A DNA stretch of 64,000 nt, from contig NZ_JACCCW010000002.1 in the NCBI RefSeq assembly GCF_013410065.1, positions 620,001-684,000 on the forward strand, in the 5' to 3' direction. The translations under genes and the position numbers were made by a program. Positions 18,080 to 28,181 of this stretch are shown here, piece by piece. The notes beneath the pieces are model-generated. The model did no database searches. It saw only the letters and a program-made list of their open reading frames with translations, and had not been told where the DNA came from. The DNA is from Granulicella arctica (GTDB taxonomy: Bacteria > Acidobacteriota > Terriglobia > Terriglobales > Acidobacteriaceae). Position 1 is the stretch's first letter, and each line of letters begins with the position of its first letter.

Positions 18080-19087
18080 TTAAGCTCCGGCTGGCTTGGG
18101 GTCGTGCTTGTCGAATTTGGCGATCTGGATCTTTTCGGCGAGGCCGATTTTGCTGAGGAGCCAGATGCAGTAGTAATTGATGTCGAACTCGTACCAGGCG
18201 AGGCCGTGGCGCGCGCTGACGGGGTGGGCGTGGTGGTTGTTGTGCCAGCCTTCGCCGCCGGTGAGGATAGCGACCCACCAGTTGTTGCGGGAGTCGTCCT
18301 TGGTCTCGAAGCGGCGTGCGCCCCAGAGGTGGGTCGCGGAGTTGACGAGCCAGGTGGCGTGGAGGCCGATGGTGACGCGGAGGAAGGTTCCCCAGAGAAC
18401 CATGCCGAGTGCGCCGACGACGGCGTGGCCCGCAGGGGCGATGGCTGCTCCGAGAGCGATCTGGAGCACGCCGGTGATGACGAGTGGCAGGTAGTGGTAC
18501 TTGCTGAGCCAGACGTGGACGGGATCGCGGGTGAGGTCGGGAGCGTAGCGGCCGAGGAGAGCGGTCTCGGAGTGGAGAGCACGGCCGGAGAGGATCCAAC
18601 CGGCGTGAGCCCACCAGGTGCCGTCCTGCGGGGTGTGGGGATCGCCTTCGTGGTCGGAGTTCTGATGATGGACGCGGTGGGTGGCGACCCAGAAGATGGG
18701 GCCGCCCTCGAGCGCGAGGCAGCCGCAGGCGGTGACGAAGTACTCGACCCACTTGGGGGTGCGGTAGCCGCGGTGCGTGAGCAGGCGGTGGTACGCGACG
18801 CCGATGCCGACGTTGATCGCGAAGAAGTACATGACGAAGAAGGTGAGCAGGTTGGTCCAGGAGAAGAAGAAGAGCGCGGCAATGGCGCCGACGTGGAAGG
18901 CTCCCATGGCGATGGTGGTGATCCAGTTGATGCGGCCCTGCTGGTGCTCGCGGCCCATGCGGAGGTCCTGTTTGACCTTCATCTGGACTTCGGCGACGAC
19001 GGGGATCGCGGCGACGTTCTTGACGCGCTTCTGGGTTGCCGTCTGTGTGCTCTGCGCTTCTTTCGGAGTGAGGAGAGTTGGTGTCAT
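18080..19087 (-). CDS. acyl-CoA/acyl-lipid delta-9 desaturase
   Basis: A membrane di-iron desaturase of 335 residues that puts a cis double bond into saturated acyl chains. All three histidine boxes are present in order: HRLLTHR, HRVHHQNSDHEGDPH and GEGWHNNHHAHP, with four hydrophobic spans around them (for example FHVGAIAALFFFSWTNLL). The NSATHLWG motif is typical of the stearoyl-CoA desaturase family. The start at 19087 (ATG) is preferred over a TTG at 19138, since the extra residues have no family match. It sits alone, with a strong hairpin downstream. Likely job is membrane fluidity adjustment. Confidence 0.92.
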   Translation of the reverse strand: MTPTLLTPKEAQSTQTATQKRVKNVAAIPVVAEVQMKVKQDLRMGREHQQGRINWITTIAMGAFHVGAIAALFFFSWTNLLTFFVMYFFAINVGIGVAYHRLLTHRGYRTPKWVEYFVTACGCLALEGGPIFWVATHRVHHQNSDHEGDPHTPQDGTWWAHAGWILSGRALHSETALLGRYAPDLTRDPVHVWLSKYHYLPLVITGVLQIALGAAIAPAGHAVVGALGMVLWGTFLRVTIGLHATWLVNSATHLWGARRFETKDDSRNNWWVAILTGGEGWHNNHHAHPVSARHGLAWYEFDINYYCIWLLSKIGLAEKIQIAKFDKHDPKPAGA

Positions 19088-19359
19088 TTGGTGTGTGCTG
19101 CCCCTTTTCCTTCCTGCTGCGTGTTGCTCTATGGACAACGCTAGCAGGGGTTGGGAGGGAGTGGGTGTAAGAGTTTTGTAATGCCGGGAGGTGGCTGGAT
19201 TTGCTAGGGTTCTGTGATGTGAATGTCTCGGGTACTGGCGGTAATCGGTGGGTGGCTGGACTGGAGCGGAGGAGTTGAACGTTATTCTATGGAAGGACGC
19301 GATGGGCGACGTGGCGGTTGTGGCGTCGCTGACGGAGCGCAGAAAGAACAGGAAGAAGG

Positions 19360-20298
19360 ATGATGACGATGACTAAAGGGATTGCGGTTGCACCGTTTCG
19401 GTTGGCACCTTATTTCAGCCCGAGGATCTGGGGAAAGGCCGACCTGCGGCCGTGGTATGAGTCGACCGGGACGACGGAGCTGGTTGGCGAGGCATGGCTG
19501 ACGGGGCCGGAGAGTGTGGTGGAGTCGGGCGAGCTGGCGGGACGGTCGCTGGCATCGGTGGTGAAGGAGTTTGGGGATGCGGTGATTGGGCCGGGTGGCG
19601 ATGGAGAGTTTCCGCTGCTGGTGAAGATTCTGTTTCCGAATGAGAAGCTGTCGCTACAGGTGCATCCGGATGATGCGCATGCGCAGGCGATGGGCCAGCC
19701 TCGGGGTAAGACGGAGTGCTGGTATGTGCTCGAAGCGGAGCCGGGAGCGGCGGTGGCGCTGGGGCTGAAGCCGGGAGTCGGCGCGGCTGAGGTGCGGGCG
19801 GCGGTGGCGGATGGGACGATGGAGGATCTGATGGAGCATGTCCCGGTGGAGGTGGGGGATATGGTGTTCGTCGATGCGGGAACGGTGCATGCGATTCTGC
19901 CGGGCGTTGTGTTGTTGGAGACGCAGCAGACGAGCGATACGACGTTTCGGATGTACGACTATGGGCGTCCGCGGGAGCTGCACCTGGAGCAGGGCTTGGG
20001 TGTGATGAAGACGCACACGAAGGCAGGAAAGGTCGCGCCGAAGCAGATGGATGGCTTCACGCGACTGATCGAGGAGCAGTACTTCTCGGTGGATCGGTTC
20101 GATGTGGCTGCGGGGTCGGTGCAGGTGGCGATGGATGGGCCGGGATGCCTGGTCGGGCTGAAGGGCGCGGGCACGGTGGATGGGCTGGCGTTCAAGGCGG
20201 GACAGGCGGTGGTGGTTCCGGCGGGTTCGGATGGGGTGCGTGTTGAGGCGAGGGACGGGTTTTCGTTCGCGCGATGCGTGGCTCCGGCGACGAAGTAA
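19360..20298 (+). CDS. manA: mannose-6-phosphate isomerase, class I
   Basis: Zinc enzyme interconverting fructose-6-phosphate and mannose-6-phosphate, feeding GDP-mannose and polysaccharide synthesis. The 312-residue cupin shows WGKADL, GEAWLTGPESVV, the zinc ligands in LQVHPDD and GKTECWYVL, a conserved GTVHAI strand, and QQTSDTTFRMYDYGR. Length fits short bacterial class I enzymes. Several ATGs cluster at 19360, 19363 and 19369 after AGGAAGAAGG; any could be used. It lies downstream of a 270-base gap and upstream of a VOC gene in the same direction. Confidence 0.92.
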   Translation: MMTMTKGIAVAPFRLAPYFSPRIWGKADLRPWYESTGTTELVGEAWLTGPESVVESGELAGRSLASVVKEFGDAVIGPGGDGEFPLLVKILFPNEKLSLQVHPDDAHAQAMGQPRGKTECWYVLEAEPGAAVALGLKPGVGAAEVRAAVADGTMEDLMEHVPVEVGDMVFVDAGTVHAILPGVVLLETQQTSDTTFRMYDYGRPRELHLEQGLGVMKTHTKAGKVAPKQMDGFTRLIEEQYFSVDRFDVAAGSVQVAMDGPGCLVGLKGAGTVDGLAFKAGQAVVVPAGSDGVRVEARDGFSFARCVAPATK

Positions 20299-20402
20299 GG
20301 ATGCACGGGTGACATAGCTCCTCGATTCGCTTCTCGCTTCTTTAACCAACAGAGAAGTGAATTTGTGATGGGGATGGAGTAGAGTTCTGCGCAGGAGGAG
20401 CT

Positions 20403-20846
20403 ATGTCCAGTGTGAGTGCGATTCCGGAGGGGCACCATAGTGTGCAGCCGTACCTGATCTTCAAGGACACGGTGGCGGCGATTGCGTTTTATGTGAAGGC
20501 GTTCGGCGCGACGGAGAAGTTGTGCATGAAGGGGCCGGAGGGGCGTGTGGGCCATGCGGAGATCTCGATCGGCGACTCGCGGATCATGATGGCGGACGAG
20601 AACGCGGCGATGGGAGCGTTTAGCGCGGAGCACTATGGCGGGTCTCCGGTGAGCCTGCTGATCTATACGGAGGACTGCGATGCGATGTATGCGCAGGCGG
20701 TTGCGGCGGGAGCGGCTAGTTTGCGTGAACCGGCGGACCAGCCTTATGGGGATCGGATGAGTGGTGTTAAGGATCCTTTCGGGTATCAGTGGTACATTGC
20801 TACCCATATCCTCGAAATTTCAAAGGAAGATTTGGAGCGGATTTAA
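20403..20846 (+). CDS. VOC-fold PhnB/glyoxalase-like protein
   Basis: A 147-residue member of the vicinal oxygen chelate superfamily, PhnB-like branch. It shows QPYLIFKDTVAAIAFYVKAFGA, GHAEISIGDSRIMMAD and the C-terminal DPFGYQWYIATH motif, all typical of this group, which may bind metal or act on small carbonyl substrates. An ideal ribosome site AGGAGGAGCT precedes the ATG. It may share a transcript with manA (104-base gap). Substrate unknown. Confidence 0.85.
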   Translation: MSSVSAIPEGHHSVQPYLIFKDTVAAIAFYVKAFGATEKLCMKGPEGRVGHAEISIGDSRIMMADENAAMGAFSAEHYGGSPVSLLIYTEDCDAMYAQAVAAGAASLREPADQPYGDRMSGVKDPFGYQWYIATHILEISKEDLERI

Positions 20847-20895
20847 TCGCGATGCTGCGTAACGATAACGATTTTGATAAGTGAGGCTGTAGACC

Positions 20896-22377
20896 TTGGC
20901 GAAGAAGCCGTTTCGAGTGCATGGTGTGTCGAACAGCCTGTGGAATGAAGATCTGGCGCCGATTGCTCGTGAGGATCGGACGTGGGGTGCGTACCAGTTC
21001 GGCTCGTTGTGGGTGGCGATGTCGGTGTGCATTCCGACGTACATGCTGGCGAGCGGGCTGATTGCGGCGGGGATGAGCTGGAAGCAGGCGCTGGGGACGA
21101 TTCTGCTGGGCAATGTGATTGTGTTGATCCCGATGATTTTGAACGCGCATGCGGGAGCGAAGTACGGGATTCCGTTTCCGGTGTATGTGCGGGCGAGCTT
21201 CGGGGTGCTGGGGGCGAATGTTCCGGCGGTGCTGCGGGCGCTGGTGGCGTGCGGGTGGTTCGGGATTCAGTGCTGGATCGGCGGGCTGGCGATCTTCTCG
21301 ATGGTGAAGGTGGTGGCACCGGGGATTGCGGGCGATGCGGTGTGGTACTGCTTTGCGGCGTTCTGGCTGCTGAACATGCTGGTGGTGGTGCGTGGGATCG
21401 AGACGATCAAGGCGATCCAGGCGGTAGGTGCGCCGTTCATGCTGATTGTGGGGCTGGCGCTGCTGTTCTGGATGGTAGGGCGTGCGGGTGGGTTTGGAGT
21501 AGTGCTGGCGAGTGCGGCGGAGTTTCAGCCTGCGGCTGGGGCGGCGACTCCGAACTTCTGGAAGCTGTTTGTGCCTTCGCTGACGGGGATTGTGGGGTTC
21601 TGGGCGACGGTGGCGTTAAATATTCCAGACTTTACGCGGTATGCGCGGTCGCAGAAGGCGCAGATGGTGGGGCAGGCGCTGGGGCTGCCTCCAGCGATGA
21701 CGCTGTACTCGTTTATCGGGATCGCGGTGACGGCGGCGACGGTGATTGTGACGCCGAATCATAAGGCGATCTGGAACCCGATCGATCTGATCGCGAGCTT
21801 TCATCAGCCGGTGATTGCGATGATCGGGCTGGTGGCGCTGCTGCTGGCGACGCTGAATACGAATGTAGCGGCGAATGTGGTGAGTCCGTCGAACGATTTT
21901 TCGAATTTGAAACCGAGTCTGATCTCGTTCAAGATGGGTGGGCTGATTACGGGCGTGCTTGGGGTGCTGTGTATGCCGTGGCGGCTGGCGGCTGATCCGG
22001 ATCGGTATATCAACGGATGGTTGGTGGGGTACTCGGGGCTGTTGGGGCCGATTGCGGGCGTGATGATCGTGGACTACTTCATCGTGCGGCGGCGGTCGCT
22101 GGATGTGGAGGGTTTGTATGTGCGGGGCGGGCAGTATGAGTATGTTGGCGGCTTCAATCTGAAGGCGATTGCGGCGCTGGTGGCGGGGGTGGTGGTGGCG
22201 CTGGTGGGGCTGTTCGTGGCTCCGCTGCACTGGTTGTATGAGTATGCGTGGTTTGTGGGGTTTGGCGTGGCGGGAGGGGTGTATCTGCTGCTGATGAGCG
22301 GGCCGACGGAGCGGGCGGTGAATCCGCCTACGCCGTTGTTGATTCCGGTGCGTGGGTTTGGTGGGGAAGGGGCTTAG
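20896..22377 (+). CDS. NCS1-family nucleobase/hydantoin/allantoin:cation symporter
   Basis: A 493-residue transporter with about 12 membrane spans. The NCS1 hallmarks are the start NEDLAPI, the tyrosine/tryptophan-rich TWGAYQFGSLWVAMSVCIPTY, GIPFPVYVRASFG, WFGIQCWIGG, the substrate-site region NIPDFTRYAR, and late TNVAANVVSPSNDF. Family members import allantoin, uracil, hydantoins or thiamine-related bases with Na+ or H+. The start is a TTG with GTGAGG about 9 bases before. An IclR regulator gene lies next to it in the convergent direction, which could control uptake of a catabolic purine or hydantoin, but no degradation genes are here. Confidence 0.9.
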   Translation: MAKKPFRVHGVSNSLWNEDLAPIAREDRTWGAYQFGSLWVAMSVCIPTYMLASGLIAAGMSWKQALGTILLGNVIVLIPMILNAHAGAKYGIPFPVYVRASFGVLGANVPAVLRALVACGWFGIQCWIGGLAIFSMVKVVAPGIAGDAVWYCFAAFWLLNMLVVVRGIETIKAIQAVGAPFMLIVGLALLFWMVGRAGGFGVVLASAAEFQPAAGAATPNFWKLFVPSLTGIVGFWATVALNIPDFTRYARSQKAQMVGQALGLPPAMTLYSFIGIAVTAATVIVTPNHKAIWNPIDLIASFHQPVIAMIGLVALLLATLNTNVAANVVSPSNDFSNLKPSLISFKMGGLITGVLGVLCMPWRLAADPDRYINGWLVGYSGLLGPIAGVMIVDYFIVRRRSLDVEGLYVRGGQYEYVGGFNLKAIAALVAGVVVALVGLFVAPLHWLYEYAWFVGFGVAGGVYLLLMSGPTERAVNPPTPLLIPVRGFGGEGA

Positions 22378-22411
22378 GGGAGGGTGGAATAGACAACAGC
22401 AAGAACAGATG

Positions 22412-22453
22412 CAGGTCCTTCGACTGCGGCTACGCCTCCGCTCAGGATGACAG
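22412..22453 (+). repeat. interspersed repeat, copy E
   Basis: CAGGTCCTTCG...CCGCTCAGGATGACAG between the convergent transporter and regulator genes. Immediately followed by copy F after 34 bases. Confidence 0.85.
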
Positions 22454-22487
22454 TTTTTGGGGTGGGTTGAGGAAGAACAGGCAACCG

Positions 22488-22547
22488 CAGGTCCTTCGAC
22501 TGCGCGTGTCGCGATGGGGCTGCGACACGCTTCGCTTAGGATGACAG
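22488..22547 (+). repeat. interspersed repeat, copy F, with hairpin insertion
   Basis: Begins CAGGTCCTTCG, then has an extra hairpin GCGTGTCGC-N9-GCGACACGC (loop GATGGGGCT), then TTCGCTTAGGATGACAG. The loop sequence CGATGGGGC also occurs in copy B, so B and F are related composites. Confidence 0.75.
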
Positions 22548-22574
22548 TTTTTTTCGCGACCAAGCGAAGGCTTG

Positions 22575-23432
22575 CTAGCGGAGAAAGACGCCTAGCTCGT
22601 TGGCGGCGTTGCGGAGGTGGGGGAGGAAGCGGGTTTGCATGTCGTAGACGGGCATGCGGGGGGCGTGGCCGCTGAGGTTGATGGTGGCGACGACGCGGCC
22701 GGATGGGGCGTAGACGGGGACGGCGAGGGAGCGGAGGCCGACCTCGAGTTCCTGGTCCACCAAGGCGTAGCCGGTGCGACGGACGTTGCGAAGGGCCAGG
22801 CGCAGTTTGTCGACGGTGGTGATGGTGCGGGTGGTGCGGGGGATGAGTTCGACGCGGGCGAGGTATTGCTCGAGCTTGTCGGGAGGCAGGTAGGCGAGCA
22901 GGACTCGGCCCATGCTGGTGCAGTAGGCGGGGAGGCGGCTGCCGATGTGGAGATCGACGGCGACCATGACGCGGTCGACGGTGGTGCGGGCGATGTAGAC
23001 GATGTCGTCGCCATCGAGGGTGGCGACGGAGAAGGACTCGCGGAGGGTTGCGGACATGCGCTCGAGGATGGGCTGAGCGGCGGTGGAGAGGGTGCTCGAG
23101 GCGGTGTAGCTGTGTGAGAGCGTCAGCATACGCGGGCGGAGGCCGTAGCGCGAGCCGTCCTCGGCACCGGCGAAGCCGAGCTTGGTGAGGGTGTAGAGGC
23201 AGCGGCGGACGGCGGCGCGGGAGAGGCCGGTCTTCACGCTGAGCTGGGAGATGGTCATCTGGGGGGATTGCTGGGTGAAGGCCTGGATGACGATGAGACC
23301 GCGGGCCAGCGAGGTCATGAAGTTGGGGTCGCCGGTGTAGGCGTCGAGTGCGGCGGCGGGTGTCGTTTTGACGGCGGGTGCTTCGGCTGGCTCGGATGCG
23401 GGGGTGTCGGAAGGGCGGCGAGTGAGACTCAT
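22575..23432 (-). CDS. IclR-family transcriptional regulator
   Basis: A 285-residue regulator. The N-terminal winged helix (about 40-95; FMTSLARGLIVIQAFTQ, MTISQLSVKTGLSRAAVRRCLYTL) is followed by the IclR effector domain with LTLSHSY, YIARTTVDRVM, STSMGRVLLA-type GRVLLAYL, and EVGLRSLAVPVYAPSGRVVATINLSGHAPR. The pattern is close to the PcaR/PcaU/PobR subgroup that responds to aromatic acids. The ATG at 23432 has AAAGGAG 3 bases before; earlier in-frame codons up to 23519 lack one. An alanine/proline-rich leader of about 30 residues precedes the helix. It faces the NCS1 transporter tail to tail. Confidence 0.92.
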   Translation of the reverse strand: MSLTRRPSDTPASEPAEAPAVKTTPAAALDAYTGDPNFMTSLARGLIVIQAFTQQSPQMTISQLSVKTGLSRAAVRRCLYTLTKLGFAGAEDGSRYGLRPRMLTLSHSYTASSTLSTAAQPILERMSATLRESFSVATLDGDDIVYIARTTVDRVMVAVDLHIGSRLPAYCTSMGRVLLAYLPPDKLEQYLARVELIPRTTRTITTVDKLRLALRNVRRTGYALVDQELEVGLRSLAVPVYAPSGRVVATINLSGHAPRMPVYDMQTRFLPHLRNAANELGVFLR

Positions 23433-23726
23433 GGGCTCCTTTCCGGCGGCTCCGGCGAATAGGCAGCCGTGCGATAGCCGGACTCTTACTACGATAAGCG
23501 CACTTGCGTTCGGTCGCAAGGGGCGAGGTGGGAAGGGGGAGTGTGGGAAGTGATCCTACTTCTATAGGGTATCTGCTTGTGTGCTCTCTATGCGGATTTC
23601 TGCTCTATTGGATTTGTATTAATTTGGAGTTTTTTTGTGGAGTGCCGTTGAAGCAGGAGACGGCCTCGGGCATCTACACTAGAGGCGTATATTCAGTCGC
23701 GGCATGAATAAAGGAGAAGTAAGCGT

Positions 23727-25358
<1,632 letters not shown>

Positions 25359-25381
25359 CTTCGGTTGTTGTGTTGGGAGAG

Positions 25382-25408
25382 TGCTCGTCCTTCGGGGCGG
25401 GCATTCTT
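25382..25408 (+). terminator. terminator of pgi
   Basis: TGCTCGTCC-TTCG-GGGCGGGCA stem of 9 bp with two G-U pairs and a UUCG tetraloop, followed by TTCTT. It lies 24 bases past the pgi stop. Confidence 0.7.
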
Positions 25409-25419
25409 GCGTTAAGTGG

Positions 25420-26106
25420 TTAGAGCGAGGCGAGGGTGGTGAGGACTTCGCTGGGTTCTGGGCGTACGCGTGGGTCGGCGTGGGCTTCGCTGAAGGCGAT
25501 GGTGTTGTCCTGGCGGAGGACGATGGTGGCGGGCAGGGGGAGCCGCCAGCTTGCTTCGGTGGCGCGCTCGTAGCCTGCGCCTGAGTTGTTGAAGGGGATG
25601 TTGACGAGGATGCTGCGGTAGTAGCGGCGGGCGTCTTCGGGCAGGCTGTAGGCGATGCCGAAGGCTCCGGCGAGGACAGCGCCTTCATCGGCGAGCATGG
25701 GGAAGGGAAGGCCGTGCTGCTGGACGGCGAAGTCGTTCTGGCGGATGGTCTGGGGGGAGACGGCGATGAAGAGTGCGCCGAGGCGGCGGAGCTCGGGGTA
25801 GAGGTCGCGCCAAGCTTCGAGCTCGGTGACGCAGTAGGGGTCCCAGCGGCCGCGGAAGAAGTTGATGACGAGTGGGCCGAGGGCGAGGAGGTCGGAGGAG
25901 CGGACGGGCTTGCCGAGGGCGTCGGGCAGGGTGAAGTCGGGGGCGGTCGCGCCGGCGGGGAGGAGACGGTCTTCGATGCCGGTGCTGAAGAGGTCGGCGG
26001 TGGCCTGCTCGGAGATGGCGAGGCGCTCGGGCTGCACGAGACGGCGGGTGTTGGCGGTGATGGTGTCGAGGCGGTCTTGCAGAGAGTTGGAGTTGGTATC
26101 GGCCAC
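25420..26106 (-). CDS. peroxiredoxin-like AhpC/TSA protein with altered motif
   Basis: A 228-residue thioredoxin-fold protein. The pattern LPAGATAPDFTLPDALGKPVRSS, the loop FFRGRWDPYC, then LPFPMLADEGAVLAGAFGI, matches the peroxiredoxin-like group whose usual motif is WCPYC. Here the first cysteine is aspartate, leaving one cysteine. Whether it still reduces peroxides is open. The GTG at 26106 is preferred: homologues begin just before a LQDRLD-type segment, and the ATG at 26151 lies inside a hairpin stem. Confidence 0.82.
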   Translation of the reverse strand: MADTNSNSLQDRLDTITANTRRLVQPERLAISEQATADLFSTGIEDRLLPAGATAPDFTLPDALGKPVRSSDLLALGPLVINFFRGRWDPYCVTELEAWRDLYPELRRLGALFIAVSPQTIRQNDFAVQQHGLPFPMLADEGAVLAGAFGIAYSLPEDARRYYRSILVNIPFNNSGAGYERATEASWRLPLPATIVLRQDNTIAFSEAHADPRVRPEPSEVLTTLASL

Positions 26107-26140
26107 GATTTTTATTATCGCAGCAGAGCTTATGGGGTTT

Positions 26141-26181
26141 GCCGTCTGCATTCGGAGTGTTCGCTGGAAAATGCAGACGGC
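26141..26181. other. 11-bp hairpin between two minus-strand genes
   Basis: GCCGTCTGCAT (26141-26151) and ATGCAGACGGC (26171-26181) form a perfect inverted repeat with a 19-base loop. It lies between the esterase stop and the peroxiredoxin start and could be a transcription attenuator or terminator without a T-run. Confidence 0.5.
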
Positions 26182-26197
26182 CTTCGGTGGGTGTTGC

Positions 26198-27196
26198 CTA
26201 TTGCTGATTTGCGGGGACGAGTCTCCATGGGGGTGCGATGAGTCCGCGCTCGTTGAGCCAGTTGTGAAACATCTCTGGCCATGCGCTTTCGGCTGGCTCG
26301 TCGACTGCTAGTCCATCGCCGTGCAGGCCGTGTTGGAAGATGTGGGCTTCGCTTGGAACTCCTGCTGTCACGAGGGCTTCGTAGAAGAGACTGCTGTTTT
26401 GAGAGTTGACGACTTTGTCGTCGAAGCTCTCGAAGAGGAATGTGGGTGGAGTGGTGGAGTTGACCTGCTTCTGCTCGGAGAGATACTGCTCGAGCTGGGT
26501 CAACTCGGTGCCTGTGTATCCATACAGCAGATGGTTGTGGGATGAATGAGAGGCATACTGCGCGGGGTCCATGGAGATGACTGGATAGCCGAGACCGAGG
26601 AAGTCAGGACGCGGATCTGTCTGGTCGATTGCGTCTTTGAGGTCCAAGCCAAAGTTTGCGGCGAAGTGAACCGCGATGGTCGATGCGAGATGGCCTCCCG
26701 CGGAAAAGCCGAATACGCCTATGTGTTGTGGACTGATGCCGAACTGTGCAGCGTTGTAGCGCACGTAGCGGATGGCGCGTTGACCATCCCACATCGGCAC
26801 CGGGTAGCGATAGGTGCCGTTGGTCTGAACGAGGCGATAGTAGAGAACGAAGGTGGTGATGCCGAGCTTGTCCGCGAAGTACTGTCCGACGGGGGATTGC
26901 TCCTTTTTGTCGATGAGCTCGTTATAGCCGCCACCTGGAATTACGATGATGGCGTTGTCGGTTGGAGCTGCTGCGCCGTGTGGCCTGTAGACGCGAAGAA
27001 ACGGGATGTCGGTGCAGGGATTTGTCCCAACGGAACCTGGTGCGTCGCTATCCCAGAGACGCAGATCGCGCCGGTCTCCGCTGTCGTAGCAACGGTCTGT
27101 GGTTGCGGTGGAGGATTGAGCCTGCATCCATGCGCTCGCAAGGGCGAGCACAGAGAGGAGTGCAGTGTGAAGGATGTATCGGTACGAACGTGTCAT
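26198..27196 (-). CDS. secreted alpha/beta hydrolase (acetyl/carboxyl esterase-like)
   Basis: A 332-residue exported protein. Signal peptide (YILHTALLSVLALASAWMQAQ), then an alpha/beta hydrolase of the BD-FAE/esterase lipase type: oxyanion segment IIVIPGGGYNEL, nucleophile elbow GFSAGGHLA (serine), acid in FDDKVV (aspartate), and histidine in HGLHGDG. Such enzymes often remove acetyl or other acyl groups from plant or bacterial polysaccharides. ATG at 27196 gives a normal signal peptide; an upstream in-frame codon at 27238 does not. Neighbours do not name the substrate. Confidence 0.87.
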   Translation of the reverse strand: MTRSYRYILHTALLSVLALASAWMQAQSSTATTDRCYDSGDRRDLRLWDSDAPGSVGTNPCTDIPFLRVYRPHGAAAPTDNAIIVIPGGGYNELIDKKEQSPVGQYFADKLGITTFVLYYRLVQTNGTYRYPVPMWDGQRAIRYVRYNAAQFGISPQHIGVFGFSAGGHLASTIAVHFAANFGLDLKDAIDQTDPRPDFLGLGYPVISMDPAQYASHSSHNHLLYGYTGTELTQLEQYLSEQKQVNSTTPPTFLFESFDDKVVNSQNSSLFYEALVTAGVPSEAHIFQHGLHGDGLAVDEPAESAWPEMFHNWLNERGLIAPPWRLVPANQQ

Positions 27197-27320
27197 TGCG
27201 ACTAGGACACGTAGTTGAGATGGGAAGTTGCGGCACAAGCGGCGTTTTGCAGATTGCTGCGGGATACTGCTCTGCGTAGATATGGTGTTGATGGGATGAC
27301 AGGAGATTTCGGTGATGGAT

Positions 27321-27349
27321 GGTTGGGTCGTGGTTGGGTCGTGGTTGGG
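27321..27349 (+). repeat. G-rich tandem repeat in divergent promoter region
   Basis: GGTTGGGTCGT repeated twice (27321-27331 and 27332-27342) plus a third GGTTGGG. Runs of GG and GGG could form a two- or three-layer G-quadruplex. Lies between two divergently read genes. Confidence 0.6.
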
Positions 27350-27443
27350 AATGGTGGTCTTTGGTGCGGCACTGGAAGCTGAGAGGCATGTTCACTCGAA
27401 CTTACCGAAAACCTGACTTTCTGGGACTGTATACTGTCGCAGA

Positions 27444-27956
27444 ATGACGGACGCCAGCCCCACTATCGCACAGCAGCGCCCACATCCGAAGCCGCTGGCG
27501 GTCGCAACGCTTGCGGGTGTTGGGTTGTTTCTCGTGGCTTGCGCTGTTGTCTCACTCTGCGGGGCCTTTTCTTCGGGCGAGCGGCTGAGGTTTCGTCTGC
27601 TCCTGATCGCACTGGCGGCTGTGTCGCTTTTTCTGCCGGGCTGGTTTGCGTTCGCTTCGTTGCGTTTGAAATGGACCACGGGCCAGTGGACGCTCACGCC
27701 CGAGGAGCGCCGCCTGGCTCACCTAAACCGCATTGCGAAGGAGAAGTCCTTGCGCACGCTCCGGTTCGCATCCTCGGCAGCGTTCAGAAACGTCACGGAC
27801 GGCATTATGGTTGTGCTTGCCACGATCAACGTCTGGCTACAGGTGCGGCAGGGGATATATGTATTCCAAGTCATCATTGTCGTAATCTCGTCGGCAGTTG
27901 CAGCGTCATCGCTATGGCGGCTATTGCGCAGGTATTGGGCGGCTCCTGAATCTTGA
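27444..27956 (+). CDS. membrane protein of unknown function
   Basis: A 170-residue protein with four hydrophobic segments (VATLAGVGLFLVACAVVSL, LLLIALAAVSLFLPGWFAF, ITDGIMVVLATINVWL-like, VFQVIIVVISSAVAASSLW). The N-terminus is proline/histidine-rich and cytoplasmic in appearance. No family recognised. A TATACT hexamer ends 8 bases before the ATG, so translation may start on a very short leader; no ribosome site is visible. It may be a stand-alone gene. Confidence 0.6.
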   Translation: MTDASPTIAQQRPHPKPLAVATLAGVGLFLVACAVVSLCGAFSSGERLRFRLLLIALAAVSLFLPGWFAFASLRLKWTTGQWTLTPEERRLAHLNRIAKEKSLRTLRFASSAAFRNVTDGIMVVLATINVWLQVRQGIYVFQVIIVVISSAVAASSLWRLLRRYWAAPES

Positions 27957-28181
27957 CGCCGCAGTATCTTCATTTGTTCGTGGATGATGGTGCGTCGATA
28001 GGGATTCTTTTTCTTGGATGACGCGAGGGCTAATTACTTTAATGACTGTTTACCGATTCCGCAACCTTTTTGCTGTAGTTGCGTTCTTATTAACAAGAGT
28101 TCGGGCCTCTCCCGAAATGAGAACGCCAGGCTCTTCAAGGCTATGCTTCTATGGAGCAGGGTTTTGATGAGGAGGTTCACA

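Noticed and set aside
17899..18882. Continuous open frame extending the DUF3761 gene upstream to 512 residues
   Set aside because: It is a low-complexity serine/threonine/proline shadow overlapping the desaturase gene in another frame; the true ATG at 17898 has a ribosome site and signal peptide.
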